55,228 bases of DNA from contig CAIUPH010000039.1 in NCBI GenBank assembly GCA_903901015.1, positions 1-55,228 on the forward strand, in the 5' to 3' direction. Numbering within the stretch: position 1 is the stretch's first letter; every line of letters starts with the position of its first letter. Below, piece by piece: positions 16,411-25,516 of the stretch. Under the pieces are notes generated by a model, which made no database searches, had not been told where the DNA came from, and saw nothing but the letters and a program-made list of their open reading frames with translations. Both the position numbers and the translations under genes were made by a program. This DNA is from Candidatus Bathyarchaeota archaeon. Lineage in GTDB: Archaea; Thermoproteota; Bathyarchaeia; Bathyarchaeales; Bathycorpusculaceae.

Positions 16411-17604
16411 TTACTTTCGAAGTTTTTTTCTTGTCCGCATGGCCACTGCAACTGCACACAGGCTCACAACTCCTACTGCGGCGGCGGAAAAGATTGCTGC
16501 ACTGGTGAACTCTGGTACTGTTGGGCTGGGGGAAGACCCATATGATGGGGATGATGTAGGGTTTGACGAGGTAGATGGGCTGGACGAATCTGAAATGACG
16601 TCGATTGCAGTTGACCCGGCTCCGAATATTTTGCCTGCGCCAGAATCATAGACTACTGACCCAAATGCTTCGGGAACGGTTGCGACAATGGCGTAATTAG
16701 GGGCATCTGAAATAACGGAGTTACCTGCGAATATTTCGCCTTTGGCAGAATCATAAGCTATCCCTGCAACTCCTGATAGCCCAGTTACGGTTGCAACTAC
16801 AGTGTTTGTTTTGTCTGATATGACGTAAACAGAGTTGGCGTAGCTGTCTGCAACGAAAATCAGCCCTTTGTTGGGGTCATAAGCTAAGGCGGAGGGGTAG
16901 CCTTCCATGTTAATGGTTGTGACTACGGTGTTATTACTGTCTGCTATAACTGAAACGGTTTTTGAGACTATATTGCCAACGAAAATTTCACTCATACCTG
17001 AATCATAAGCGATAGCTTTTGGAAAGACTCCGACTAGTATGCCTTCACTGATGGCGTTGTTGTTATCCGAAATTGCGTAGACCCCTCCGGGTTGATTTCC
17101 GTTTGTTGGGCCTGCATCGGTTACGAAGATTTTGTGTTGCCCCGAATCATAAGCTACAGCCCATGGGGACCACCAATGGCTTGATGTTAAGTTTGCAACT
17201 AGTTCGAGGCTGCTGTCTGATATAACCGTAACCGTAGGGGCTTCACCCATAGACGTTGCATAGCCTGAGGCGACGAATATTTCGTTCATGCCAGAATTAT
17301 AAGCTATACCACGAATGCCACCTACATCAGGTATGGATACGCTTGCAACCACTTTGTTTGTGTTGTCTGATACAACCGAAACATTGTTGCCAAAGCCGAA
17401 ACCGGTAACGAATATCTCATGTTGTCCAGAATCATAAGCCATTGTATTGGTTCCATATCCATTATACGCTGTACTGCTGGTTAGCAACCCAGTGATCTCG
17501 GACGATATTGAAAGCGTTGGAATGGCGTGAACCATGCTGACCGCTGACATCGCAAAAATCGTAATTAGAATTAGACTTAAAAGTTTCCAAACTTTAACTT
17601 TCAT
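16411..17604 (-). CDS. Secreted YVTN-type beta-propeller with PEF-CTERM-like anchor
   Basis: The protein has 397 residues from the ATG at 17604, where GGAAGG is better placed than for the TTG at 17628. It has a signal peptide (about residues 1-27), then about seven blades, each with an AYDSGxxxIFVxx strand and a VxVISDxxNxVVAT strand. A Ser/Pro/Thr linker leads to VPEFTSAAIF, a hydrophobic helix and RTRKKLRK. PEF at this position is the hallmark of PEF-CTERM archaeosortase substrates, so the protein is probably processed and displayed on the surface. Propellers of this type bind partners or ligands. Confidence 0.85.
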   Translation of the reverse strand: MKVKVWKLLSLILITIFAMSAVSMVHAIPTLSISSEITGLLTSSTAYNGYGTNTMAYDSGQHEIFVTGFGFGNNVSVVSDNTNKVVASVSIPDVGGIRGIAYNSGMNEIFVASGYATSMGEAPTVTVISDSSLELVANLTSSHWWSPWAVAYDSGQHKIFVTDAGPTNGNQPGGVYAISDNNNAISEGILVGVFPKAIAYDSGMSEIFVGNIVSKTVSVIADSNNTVVTTINMEGYPSALAYDPNKGLIFVADSYANSVYVISDKTNTVVATVTGLSGVAGIAYDSAKGEIFAGNSVISDAPNYAIVATVPEAFGSVVYDSGAGKIFGAGSTAIDVISDSSSPSTSSNPTSSPSYGSSPSPTVPEFTSAAIFSAAAVGVVSLCAVAVAMRTRKKLRK

Positions 17605-18013
17605 AATATTTTTCCCTTCCTTCTTCAATTCAAAATTCCTATTAGTTTCACAGTGTTTCTTTCATATATAAGCTTAATAACGAATAATTGCGAGACACAA
17701 ACGCCTTGGTCTTCCAACGACATAAACCCGTATTTTTTGCGGTTGAATTTTAATCTTTCTCTCTCTTCGTTTTTTCACATCTACGTATATACGACTATTT
17801 ATGATTCTTTACTTGCTTTTACTCTCTCTCTTATACTAAAAACATTTAAAACATTTTATCTCACGTACACAGAGATAGATATCACACACAAACAGACAAA
17901 GACATAGAAAACAAAAGTGAATTAAGGCTTAAATCTGCAGAACGCAGAAAATTGCCTAAAAGATAAAAAAAACTAAAAGCGTGAATTACTAACTATAAAT
18001 ACAAGTGATTTAA
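17605..18013. other. Intergenic, unassigned
   Basis: Strongly AT-rich. It holds the promoter region of the propeller gene and a TATA-like CTATAAATAC at about 17992-18002. The plus-strand frame at 17653-17907 has no ribosome-binding site and an unnatural composition (Leu/Phe/Thr/Tyr runs). Confidence 0.5.
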
Positions 18014-18235
18014 TTGGGCAATGGTGCGATTATACCATTAATAATAGGCGTATTATTCCTCTTAATCGCAATTGGTTGGATGATAATCATTGCAGTATCT
18101 CCAATTGCAATTGTCAACCCACAAGACATGCCACAAGAATGGTGGAATGGAATTGTAAGAAATGCGATAATTATTGGGCCTTTTGTATTAGGTGTTCTCT
18201 TAGTAATCGTCAGTATTGTGTTGTCGAGGCATTAG
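18014..18235 (+). CDS. Small two-helix membrane protein
   Basis: From a TTG at 18014 the 73-residue product has two strong transmembrane segments (about residues 5-30 and 47-70) with a short PQDMPQEWWNG loop. There is no Shine-Dalgarno element, and the nearest TATA box lies only 12-20 nt upstream, so the true start may be slightly later. No family recognised. Confidence 0.55.
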   Translation: MGNGAIIPLIIGVLFLLIAIGWMIIIAVSPIAIVNPQDMPQEWWNGIVRNAIIIGPFVLGVLLVIVSIVLSRH

Positions 18236-18280
18236 TGACTAGTAATAATTAATGTTCAAAAATATGTTTCTGAGCTGAAG

Positions 18281-19663
18281 CTATGTTCTTTTAACAATTT
18301 GTTCATATGCATCTTTTATCTTGATGTATTTCTCATTAGCCATTTGCTTGACTCTTTCGTCCTCAGTCACAAATTTGTCTGGATGCCAGATTTGAGAAAG
18401 GTTCCAAAAAGCCTCTTTGGCTTGTTGCTTGGTGGCAGTTTTCGGAATCCCCAAAATTTCATACGGGTCATCTGAACTTGGTTTCGGCTGGTTAGGTTGA
18501 CCTCGTTTTTTCTGGTCTTCTTCCTCTTTTCTTTTGGCTTCCTCTTCAGACTTCTGTTTCGCCTTTTTTGCTTCTTCTGCCTCTCTTTTTTTCTTCTCTT
18601 CAGATTTCTTTGCTTCTGCATCTTTTTTTTCGCGTGTTCGTTTGTTTTTTTGTTGATTGACTAAGAGGGTTATTGATATTGCAAAAACTCCAATGACAAA
18701 GGCAACTACGTAAATCAGAATGTAATCGTTAGATTGTGAAGTTTTTGAAGGCGAAAATGATGACGATGGTGAAGGGAAAATAAGCGAAGTTGGAGATGGT
18801 GTTAGAATTGAAGTTGGGTTAGAAGTTGGTGATTGTGAAATATTAGGGGAAGGATTTGGTGGATTAGGAGTTGGAGTGGTGGTGGCTATTGGTTGTATAT
18901 TTCCTCCTGTCATTCTAAAATAGTCAAAGTCTGCCGAGAAGCTCACTGTAGGTCCGAAATTTACAACATAGAGTCCAATTGAAATAGGGTCGCTTACTGG
19001 TAACGTGTAGTTTGCAAAGTTCATCCAGTTTGTTCCATCTGCACTGTATAAACCCGTAAATACATCGCTAATTCGATTAACTTTTAGATAAGTCGGGTTT
19101 AAGGCGGTGTTGAATAGGAATGATTGCTGAGCTTGTCCATTTTTTATAATGGTTAGACTAATTGTCTCGTTAGAATTAGCATAATATCTTTCAAACCTCA
19201 GAAAATTGTTAACGTCTTTCCAGATGTAGATTCCAGCACATTCCCATTGTTGATTTGGCATAGCCAAAATTTTAGTTTCAGCAACAAAATCCCCAGATAT
19301 TCCAGTTAGTTCAATTCGGGGAGCATTATAGTTTTTACTTATTTGCCACAAATCCATGTTAGGTTGAGAAGTTATTCTCAAGTAGCCAGCATTAGAAGTT
19401 AAGCTAAATGTTGAGCTTCCAGTAGGGTCAATGACTGTCCATCTGCTGTTAAGAACAGTAGTGTTAAATTCATCATTGAAAGAGGGCGCTCCATTTGGAG
19501 ATGACGCTACAGACTGAGCGTTAGCAAGATACCCTGAAAATGAATAGGTGACTGAAAAACAAGATATAACTAAAAAACATAGGAAAACAAAAGATAATGC
19601 TCTGTTCAATTTGTCACCGTCAGGATATTTGTTCATACGCAATTTAAGTCTATTCTTGTGCAT
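18281..19663 (-). CDS. Membrane protein with external lectin-like domain and cytoplasmic J domain
   Basis: The protein has 460 residues, in order: signal/anchor segment (about 24-50); a LamG/DUF1349-like beta-sandwich (about 60-260; FNDEFNTTVLNSRWTVIDP, WECAGIYIWKDVNNFLRFER, FDYFRMTGG); a Pro/Ser/Thr linker; one transmembrane helix (about 320-343); a Lys/Glu-rich helix (about 345-395); and a C-terminal J domain (about 400-460; DPYEILGIPKTATKQQAKEAFW, HPD in IWHPDKF). J domains stimulate Hsp70 ATPase. Here the J domain would face the cytoplasm and the sandwich the outside. I know of no named family with this arrangement. Confidence 0.85.
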   Translation of the reverse strand: MHKNRLKLRMNKYPDGDKLNRALSFVFLCFLVISCFSVTYSFSGYLANAQSVASSPNGAPSFNDEFNTTVLNSRWTVIDPTGSSTFSLTSNAGYLRITSQPNMDLWQISKNYNAPRIELTGISGDFVAETKILAMPNQQWECAGIYIWKDVNNFLRFERYYANSNETISLTIIKNGQAQQSFLFNTALNPTYLKVNRISDVFTGLYSADGTNWMNFANYTLPVSDPISIGLYVVNFGPTVSFSADFDYFRMTGGNIQPIATTTPTPNPPNPSPNISQSPTSNPTSILTPSPTSLIFPSPSSSFSPSKTSQSNDYILIYVVAFVIGVFAISITLLVNQQKNKRTREKKDAEAKKSEEKKKREAEEAKKAKQKSEEEAKRKEEEDQKKRGQPNQPKPSSDDPYEILGIPKTATKQQAKEAFWNLSQIWHPDKFVTEDERVKQMANEKYIKIKDAYEQIVKRT

Positions 19664-19731
19664 TGTTTGAAAAAATAATTACATGACTTAAAATCTTAAA
19701 TATTTAAGAATTGGAGGTCTAAAACCAATAA

Positions 19732-19740
19732 GTCTTAAAT
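19732..19740 (+). promoter_or_regulatory. TATA box of a leaderless gene
   Basis: TCTTAAATC lies about 27 nt ahead of the ATG at 19764. Confidence 0.4.
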
Positions 19741-19763
19741 CTACACAGGATAGATAGAAACAA

Positions 19764-20252
19764 ATGGAAATGACAAAGGATATGGATAAAGACGGATTAC
19801 TTTGGAAATTGATAGAAGCAGGGCACAATGCGATTTTTGTATGGGTTGCTGTCTACGTTGCTTCAGGCATTGGACTAATTCAAATGATAATTGAAATACT
19901 CAAAATACATACCTTGCTATCTTTTAGTTTGATGGTTTTCGGAGCAATTTATTTCTTTTTGGTTTGCTTAATGACGTTGTCATTGTATAACATATTTAAA
20001 ATAATGCACCACCAAAATGATTGGGCAAATAAACTATTTCCTAAAGAATCTCCTGAAAAATCAGAATTAAGAAAAATCTATTTTGGTAGCAGGTCTTGGT
20101 TAAGCAAATACGTAGTTGGGGAGACGGATGTTATGACTACATGGGTAAAGATTGGCTTAGTTTTGCATTTTTTAGGTTTTCTCGGTTTTGGTTTAGGCAT
20201 TTGGCACATGAACCTATTTTTTCATTGGTTTATCCATACTTGGGGTCTTTAG
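19764..20252 (+). CDS. Hypothetical membrane protein
   Basis: This 162-residue protein has four likely transmembrane segments: about 23-45, 52-78, 126-142 and 145-160. A polar loop (HHQNDWANKLFPKESPEKS) sits between helices 2 and 3. It is divergent from the J-domain gene, and the promoter spacing suggests a leaderless mRNA. No family recognised. Confidence 0.65.
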   Translation: MEMTKDMDKDGLLWKLIEAGHNAIFVWVAVYVASGIGLIQMIIEILKIHTLLSFSLMVFGAIYFFLVCLMTLSLYNIFKIMHHQNDWANKLFPKESPEKSELRKIYFGSRSWLSKYVVGETDVMTTWVKIGLVLHFLGFLGFGLGIWHMNLFFHWFIHTWGL

Positions 20253-20550
20253 ATGGTCTCTCTAATTCAGATTGAATTCTTTTAAGTTCTCTTTAGACCA
20301 AACTAGACTACGACCGCGCATACATGATTTCTTATTGGACTATGCCCTTATGGCGTATTCATATCTTGAATTTGTGCCGTCGTTGTTTTAGATTCTGGGG
20401 CTGTTTATGTGGTTTGCGGTATTCGCTTTTTCAATCCAGCCCCCTGTTAGAGCTGCCTGATGATTTTAGGTCAACTCTAATAGAGAAGTCTCAAAGACTA
20501 AAAACTATAGTTTATTAGGAAGTTTTCAGATTGTTCGTTGCACGCTAAAT
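20253..20550. other. Intergenic with possible decayed membrane-protein fragment
   Basis: The frame at about 20339-20450 reads YALMAYSYLEFVPSLF-stop-ILGLFMWFAVFAFS before further stops. This could be a decayed membrane gene, but the support is weak. The rest holds the tRNA promoter region. Confidence 0.3.
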
Positions 20551-20627
20551 GCGGTAATAGTACAGCTTGGTCAGTACATAGGCTTGCCAAGTCTAGGACC
20601 CGGGTTCAAATCCCGGTTACCGCACCA
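20551..20627 (+). tRNA. tRNA-Gly (GCC)
   Basis: The cloverleaf is complete: acceptor GCGGTAA/TTACCGC, D arm GTAC/GTAC, anticodon stem TAGGC/GTCTA with loop TTGCCAA (anticodon GCC), a 4-nt variable loop, T arm CCGGG-TTCAAAT-CCCGG, discriminator A and an encoded CCA. There is no intron. It decodes GGC and marks the right end of the AT-rich accessory stretch. Confidence 0.95.
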
Positions 20628-20678
20628 TTAAAATTTCAGTTTATACTTTATCTACAATTTTTCGCATGCTAATGGGCA

Positions 20679-20768
20679 GGTTTTAAGCCAATACGACCTA
20701 CCCCTCTTAGTGCTTTGCCTACCCCTCTATAGTTTCTGCAATGAGTTTCTAATAGGCTCCAAATATGC
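20679..20768 (-). repeat. Dispersed MITE-like element, copy C
   Basis: Read on the minus strand it runs GCATATTTGGAGCCTATTAG ... CATTGCAGAAACTATAGAGG, a doubled GGGGTAGG unit, and GTATTGGCTTAAAACC. The two ends are imperfect inverted repeats (TTTGGAGCCTAT against TTTTAAGCCAAT). It lies between tRNA-Gly and the end of the broken ygiD-type gene. Confidence 0.7.
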
Positions 20769-20855
20769 TGGTGAAAAACAGCTTCGTTGCGCATTTGGCA
20801 ACATACCGTTGGGGTCATCGTTATGGGTATTGAATGTTTTCAAATAATGTGGCTG

Positions 20856-21665
20856 TCAGTGTTGTTGATCAATTTTCAGGGAGGTCATCGTTATGGAACC
20901 GCCGACGGGTTTATCGTTGAAAAGCGAGATTTCCTCGTTTTCCCCTTTTAACGCCAAAGCATAGAGAAGAGGCAGGTAATGTTCGGGCGTGGGAATCGCC
21001 AATTCAAATGCTCTGCCCTGAGAACGGTAATTAATTAACCGTTTGTGGTCGTTGTTGAGGATGTACTTTTTCATTTGTTCACTTGCTTCTAATGCCCAGT
21101 CGTAGCCAAACCCAGCTGCGTCAAAGTTGTCCCATGCAATCAACCCTAAATTATGAACCATGTTTCCGCTGCCAATAATCAACACTCCCTTCCTGCGCAA
21201 AGCAGTAAGCTCCTTCGCCAAGTCGTAGTGTAACAGGGCGGGTTTCGTATTGTCCAGGCTCAATTGGACGACGGGAACATCTGCGTCTGGGAACATGCGT
21301 TTTAGGACTACCCAGCAGCCATGATCAAGCCCCCACTCATAATCCAAACCTACTTTCGTTTTGGTGATGATTTCCACGATTTCCTTAGCTAAGTCAAGAT
21401 TTCCCGGCGCAGGGTACTGCACTTCGTATAGTTCTTGTGGAAAACCGTAGAAGTCATGGATAGTCTGGGGGTTCTCCATCGCCGTCGCAAAAGTGCCTTT
21501 GGTTTACCAGTGTGCCGATATGCAAAGCACAGCTCTGGGTTTGGATATTTGTGCCGCGATGTCCCTGAATCCAGCCACGAATTCGTTTTCTTCGATGCCG
21601 TTCATTGGGCTGCCATGTCCTACAAACAGCACGGGCATCAACTGGTCATCTTCGCCGCGTTTCAT
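20856..21665 (-). pseudogene. YgiD-type extradiol (LigB) dioxygenase, interrupted by TAA
   Basis: The frame runs 270 codons from the ATG at 21665 (or 21638) to 20856 but contains a TAA at 21504-21506. Upstream it reads PVLFVGHGSPMNGIEENEF and AVLCISAHW; downstream TKGTFATAMENPQTIHDFYG. Together they align end to end with the LigB-like 4,5-DOPA dioxygenases (YgiD), whose motif is SAHWYT, so the stop replaces a Tyr codon. Zinc ligands in HGSP, SAHW and NMVHNLG are intact. Either the gene is inactivated or this is a single-base error. A downstream ATG at 21479 would give a protein lacking the first ligands. Confidence 0.8.
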
Positions 21666-21767
21666 CAATGTGTCGCCGCAATAACTCTTACATGTAAATA
21701 TTGGGATAAACCTTTTTCTCGGTGGTGTGCTTTCTTGCTGTCGTAGCTAGATAGCAGTCACATACGG

Positions 21768-21774
21768 TTATATG
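21768..21774 (+). promoter_or_regulatory. TATA box of the ABC exporter operon
   Basis: TTATATG is centred about 21-24 nt before the ATG at 21792, fitting a leaderless or nearly leaderless mRNA. Confidence 0.45.
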
Positions 21775-21791
21775 TTACCAACTGCAAAACT

Positions 21792-22802
21792 ATGTCTAGA
21801 CCGCTAATGTCAGATATTATCACCGTTAAGAATCTTGTCGAAGTCTATTCTGATGGAACAAAAGCCGTTGACGACATCTCATTCAGTGTCGCAGAAGGCG
21901 AATTCTTCGGGTTTTTGGGTCCCAACGGCGCGGGAAAAAGCACCACCATCAAAATCCTTACAACGCTTCTGAGAAAAACCTCGGGCACCGTTACGGTGGC
22001 AGGCTTCGACGTTGAGAAGCAAGCAGCCGCTATCCGCAGAATCATTGGGGTTCAAAGCCAAGATACAACCGTTGACGGCGACTTAACAGGCAGAGAAAAC
22101 ATTATGCTTCAAGGTCATTTCCACCAGATGAAAACTGACGAAATCAAAAAGCGCGTTAACGAACTTCTAAAGCTGGTGGGCCTTGAAGAAGCTGCTGAAA
22201 AACGAGCGCGGAACTACTCTGGCGGCATGAAAAAACGTCTCGACCTAGCCACTGCGCTCGTACATAAACCCAAAATCCTGTTTCTCGACGAACCAACAAC
22301 CGGTTTGGACCCTCAGTCGCGTTCAGCCATCTGGACTTATCTGGAGAAACTAAACAGAGAAGAGGGCATCACCATTTTCTTAACTACCCAGTACTTGGAA
22401 GAAGCTGACAAACTCTGCAAGAGGCTCTCAATTATTGACAAGGGAAAAATAGTTGCAAGCGGTTCTCCCGCCGAGCTCAAACGTGAAATCGGCGCAGACT
22501 CCATTAGAATCTCCCTTGAAAACTGCAAAAAAGACAACGCAAAAGCAAAGGAACTTATAAAAACCCTAAATGACGTCAACGAAATAATAGATTCTGAAGA
22601 ATGCCTCACGGTCTTCGCTAAAAACGCTGGGTTGCTCATCGCTGATATCGTTCGAGCTTTAGATAGCAGTGATATTCGGATTGCGTCAGTTACTTTTTCT
22701 TCGCCATCGCTTGATGACGTTTTCATTAAGCACACTGGCAAAAGAATCCGCACTGAAGAACTCGTTAAAGCTCCGAGTGCAATGCTTGGAGGGCGACGTT
22801 AA
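21792..22802 (+). CDS. ABC exporter ATPase (DrrA-like)
   Basis: This 336-residue protein (331 from the ATG at 21807) has Walker A GPNGAGKSTT, signature YSGGMKKRLD, Walker B ILFLDEP with GLDPQSR, and the TTQYLEEAD segment in which Gln replaces the usual H-loop His. The last 100 residues form the DrrA-type regulatory extension ending SLDDVFIKHTGKRI. Its stop directly abuts the permease ATG (TAAATG), so the two form an operon. Confidence 0.92.
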   Translation: MSRPLMSDIITVKNLVEVYSDGTKAVDDISFSVAEGEFFGFLGPNGAGKSTTIKILTTLLRKTSGTVTVAGFDVEKQAAAIRRIIGVQSQDTTVDGDLTGRENIMLQGHFHQMKTDEIKKRVNELLKLVGLEEAAEKRARNYSGGMKKRLDLATALVHKPKILFLDEPTTGLDPQSRSAIWTYLEKLNREEGITIFLTTQYLEEADKLCKRLSIIDKGKIVASGSPAELKREIGADSIRISLENCKKDNAKAKELIKTLNDVNEIIDSEECLTVFAKNAGLLIADIVRALDSSDIRIASVTFSSPSLDDVFIKHTGKRIRTEELVKAPSAMLGGRR

Positions 22803-23594
22803 ATGACTCTGCTTTCTGATACACGGTACGTTTTCATACGGTACATGAGGAAACTTGTTCGAAACCCCATCCTTCTCTTCTTCTCGCTTTTCCAACCAAT
22901 CCTGTTCCTTGCCTTATTCACTCAATTGCTGGGTAGACTTTCCAATTTTCCTGGAGTCCTACCTGTTGGTGTAAGTTATCTTGAGTTTGCAGCCGCAGGA
23001 ATTCTCCTTCAAAACGCGTTTGGAAGCGCCCTGCAATCGGGCAACTCGATTGTAGCGGACATCGACTCGGGATTTTTGCATAAAATGCTCGTTACGCCCA
23101 TGAGTCGTCCAGCAATTTTGCTTGGCAGATTAGCCAGCGACGCCTTTAGGGTGGTTGTTCAAACAGCCATTATTCTTGCATTAGCATACGGTATTGGCGC
23201 TGCAGAAAACTCTCCGTTTACCGTTAACACTGGCGTCATTGGGATTTTGCTGATTTTCTTCACGATTGCGTTCTTTGGACTTGCATGGTCGGGAATTTCT
23301 TTAGCTTTAGGTATGAAGACAAGAAGCGCCGAGACTGTTTTTGCTATAGGTGGAGTCATAACTTTTCCGTTGCTGTTCTTAAGTTCGGCTTTGCTTCCGA
23401 TTAATTTCCTGCCTGGATGGGTGCAAACAGTTTCAAAGTTTAACCCTGTGAGTTACGCTGTTGACGCTTGCCGAGTGCTCATGATTAACGGTTACGATTG
23501 GGGCACGATTCTTCCTGCTTGGGGAGTAATTGGACTTGTTGCGGTTATAACATTGGGTGCTACGCTCTATCAATTCCGAAAAGTAGTCAGCTAA
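22803..23594 (+). CDS. ABC-2 type exporter permease (DrrB-like)
   Basis: The protein has 263 residues with about six transmembrane segments and the family motif FNPVSYAVDACR before the last helices. It is the second paralogous DrrAB-like pair in this window (compare 1506-3262), but in the opposite orientation. The exported compound is unknown. Confidence 0.9.
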   Translation: MTLLSDTRYVFIRYMRKLVRNPILLFFSLFQPILFLALFTQLLGRLSNFPGVLPVGVSYLEFAAAGILLQNAFGSALQSGNSIVADIDSGFLHKMLVTPMSRPAILLGRLASDAFRVVVQTAIILALAYGIGAAENSPFTVNTGVIGILLIFFTIAFFGLAWSGISLALGMKTRSAETVFAIGGVITFPLLFLSSALLPINFLPGWVQTVSKFNPVSYAVDACRVLMINGYDWGTILPAWGVIGLVAVITLGATLYQFRKVVS

Positions 23595-23776
23595 AAAGCT
23601 GATTTTACTTCTCGGAGCTATGTGGTTCTCTATAGATTACAGCTTTTAAGTTCTACTATATACTTCGGCGCTGAAATATGGCGAAAAACCCCAGTTTTAT
23701 GTAACAACTAATATACTTGAACGGTCAATTAACTCCAACTTGAGCAAATCTACTACTCTGACAAAGGAGCAGTCCT

Positions 23777-25465
23777 GTGCTTAGTAAACTCCAGAACACA
23801 TTGAACTCACTGTCCTCAAAAAAATCCTTAAAGTACACTCTCTATATTTCTGCAATCATCATTTTTTTCGCTTTAATCCTTGTGCCTCCAATCATCGGAA
23901 TTGTCATAAAAGCCCCTGCGATGCAGAGCTTCCTCAAACAACCCGTTTTGGTGAACTCGGCGCTTGGCGCCATCTCAAACTCGTTTATCATCGCGTTGAT
24001 TGTTGCCGCTTTGGACCTTATCGCCGGGGTTCCACTGGCATGGTTGATTACCCGCGGCAAATCACGGTGGCTAAGCGTCCTCGATACATTTGCTGATATT
24101 CCCTTTGTGGTTCCAACCGCAGCTTTGGGCTATTCTATTCTGCTGTTCTGGAGTTCAAGCGGCGGAATATCCACGCTTTTCGGAAGTTCCTTGATTTCGC
24201 CCGGTTGGCTTCTTGTAATGCTCTTGCACTTCACCTTCTCGTTCCCAGTCGTTGTCCGAGTAGTTGTGGGCGCAATGCTGGATTACAAGATGGAGTACGA
24301 ACGCGCCTCGCGAACCCTTGGAGCTCCCCCCCTAACTGCTTCAAGAACCGTAACTTTCCCAATCATAAAGCCCTCTTTGATTGCAGCGTTCTCCTTGGCT
24401 TTTGCACGCTCGCTCTCAGAAACAGGCGCAACCTTCATCGTTGCAGGATTAGTCTTCCAGAACGGACCAGTCTTCATACAGAACTTAAGCAACGGGTTAA
24501 AAGCAGGCACTATTTCTCAAGCAACCTACGAAGGCGGAACAGTCTTCGCCAGCTTAATCCTGATTGTTGTTTCGCTGATTATCTTTGGTCTAATCAGGGT
24601 TTTGGGTCAGAAACTAACGTTGCCATTCGGTAAAGGTTTGCCGAGTTTTGAGAAGAAACTCAGCTACAAAAAAGCCGCATGGTCACGCAACAGCATAGCC
24701 CTGTTTGTTTTCATAGTTATCGTGTTAATTCCCTCGCTGTTCGTTGCGTTGCCTGCGTTTCAAGCAATTGCAACAGGATCCACTCTGGCACAGGCTTTAA
24801 TGGGTCAGGGCATTTGGTCAAGCTTCTGGCAGAGTCTTTTCCTCTCTTACAGCTTAGCCGCCATCGTTACCGTGCTCGGAATACTAACAGGGATACCCAT
24901 GGCGATTCTGATTTCACGCAAAACCTTCGGCAAACTGCCCTCAACCATCCTTGACCTATTAATCAACGTGCCCTTAATCGTGCCATCAATCGCGTTGGGT
25001 GTATCGCTCAAGTTTTTCTGGCAAGGCATCCCCGGCATCCCCGAGTTTCTGCTGCTGGTGTTTGCGCATTTAGCGATTACTTACCCGTATTTCGTGCGGT
25101 CAATGTCAGCGGCTATGGAGCGGATAAACGTTGACATGGAAGAAGCTTCCAGAACTCTGGGTGCCAGACCATTCACGGTGTTTAAAACGATAGTTTTGCC
25201 TATCACGAAGTACTCGATTCTTTCTGGTGCAATCATCGTTTTCACTCGAAGCGTCAGTGAAACGGGTGCTACGTTGGCGGTGACATCGAACCTTGTAACA
25301 GCTCCTGTGCTGCTGGTTAAATGGGTAAACTCGGTAAGAGGAATCGTAGCGCCCATCGCTGGAGTCAACGCCTTAACCGTTGGTTTAGCCTGCGGCTTCT
25401 TGATACTGTTCAGCTTCATCATCCTGCTGGTTTTGAGGCTTTTGACTAGAAAAGGAAAGATTTAG
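23777..25465 (+). CDS. Fused double permease of a ThiP/FbpB-type ABC importer
   Basis: The GTG at 23777 is supported by AAAGGAG at 7-nt spacing. The 562-residue protein contains two BPD permease domains with about twelve helices. Each carries an EAA-type loop: EYERASRTLGAPPLTASRTV near residues 174-193 and DMEEASRTLGARPFTVFKTI near residues 453-472. This fused form is known for thiamine (ThiP), ferric ion (FbpB/AfuB) and phosphonate importers. No periplasmic-type binding protein gene is present in the window, so the substrate cannot be fixed. An ATPase follows 51 nt downstream. Confidence 0.88.
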   Translation: MLSKLQNTLNSLSSKKSLKYTLYISAIIIFFALILVPPIIGIVIKAPAMQSFLKQPVLVNSALGAISNSFIIALIVAALDLIAGVPLAWLITRGKSRWLSVLDTFADIPFVVPTAALGYSILLFWSSSGGISTLFGSSLISPGWLLVMLLHFTFSFPVVVRVVVGAMLDYKMEYERASRTLGAPPLTASRTVTFPIIKPSLIAAFSLAFARSLSETGATFIVAGLVFQNGPVFIQNLSNGLKAGTISQATYEGGTVFASLILIVVSLIIFGLIRVLGQKLTLPFGKGLPSFEKKLSYKKAAWSRNSIALFVFIVIVLIPSLFVALPAFQAIATGSTLAQALMGQGIWSSFWQSLFLSYSLAAIVTVLGILTGIPMAILISRKTFGKLPSTILDLLINVPLIVPSIALGVSLKFFWQGIPGIPEFLLLVFAHLAITYPYFVRSMSAAMERINVDMEEASRTLGARPFTVFKTIVLPITKYSILSGAIIVFTRSVSETGATLAVTSNLVTAPVLLVKWVNSVRGIVAPIAGVNALTVGLACGFLILFSFIILLVLRLLTRKGKI

Positions 25466-25516
25466 AATGGCAAATCATAAAAACTCCAGAACCCCTTCAT
25501 TGAGAGAGAGCTAACC

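Noticed and set aside
17653-17907. 84-residue plus-strand frame in AT-rich DNA
   Set aside because: Low-complexity translation (Leu/Phe/Thr/Tyr runs) and no start signals.
20324-20518. 64-residue plus-strand frame before the tRNA
   Set aside because: No ribosome-binding site; the membrane-like pattern is split over frames. I list the region only as intergenic.
20551-20627. Integration site with att repeats
   Set aside because: The 3' end of the tRNA is not found a second time in the window and no integrase gene is present.
21504-21506. Stop-codon recoding (TAA read as an amino acid)
   Set aside because: TAA ends many intact genes in the window, no recoding signal was seen, and known archaeal recoding uses TAG or TGA. 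Mutation or error is simpler.
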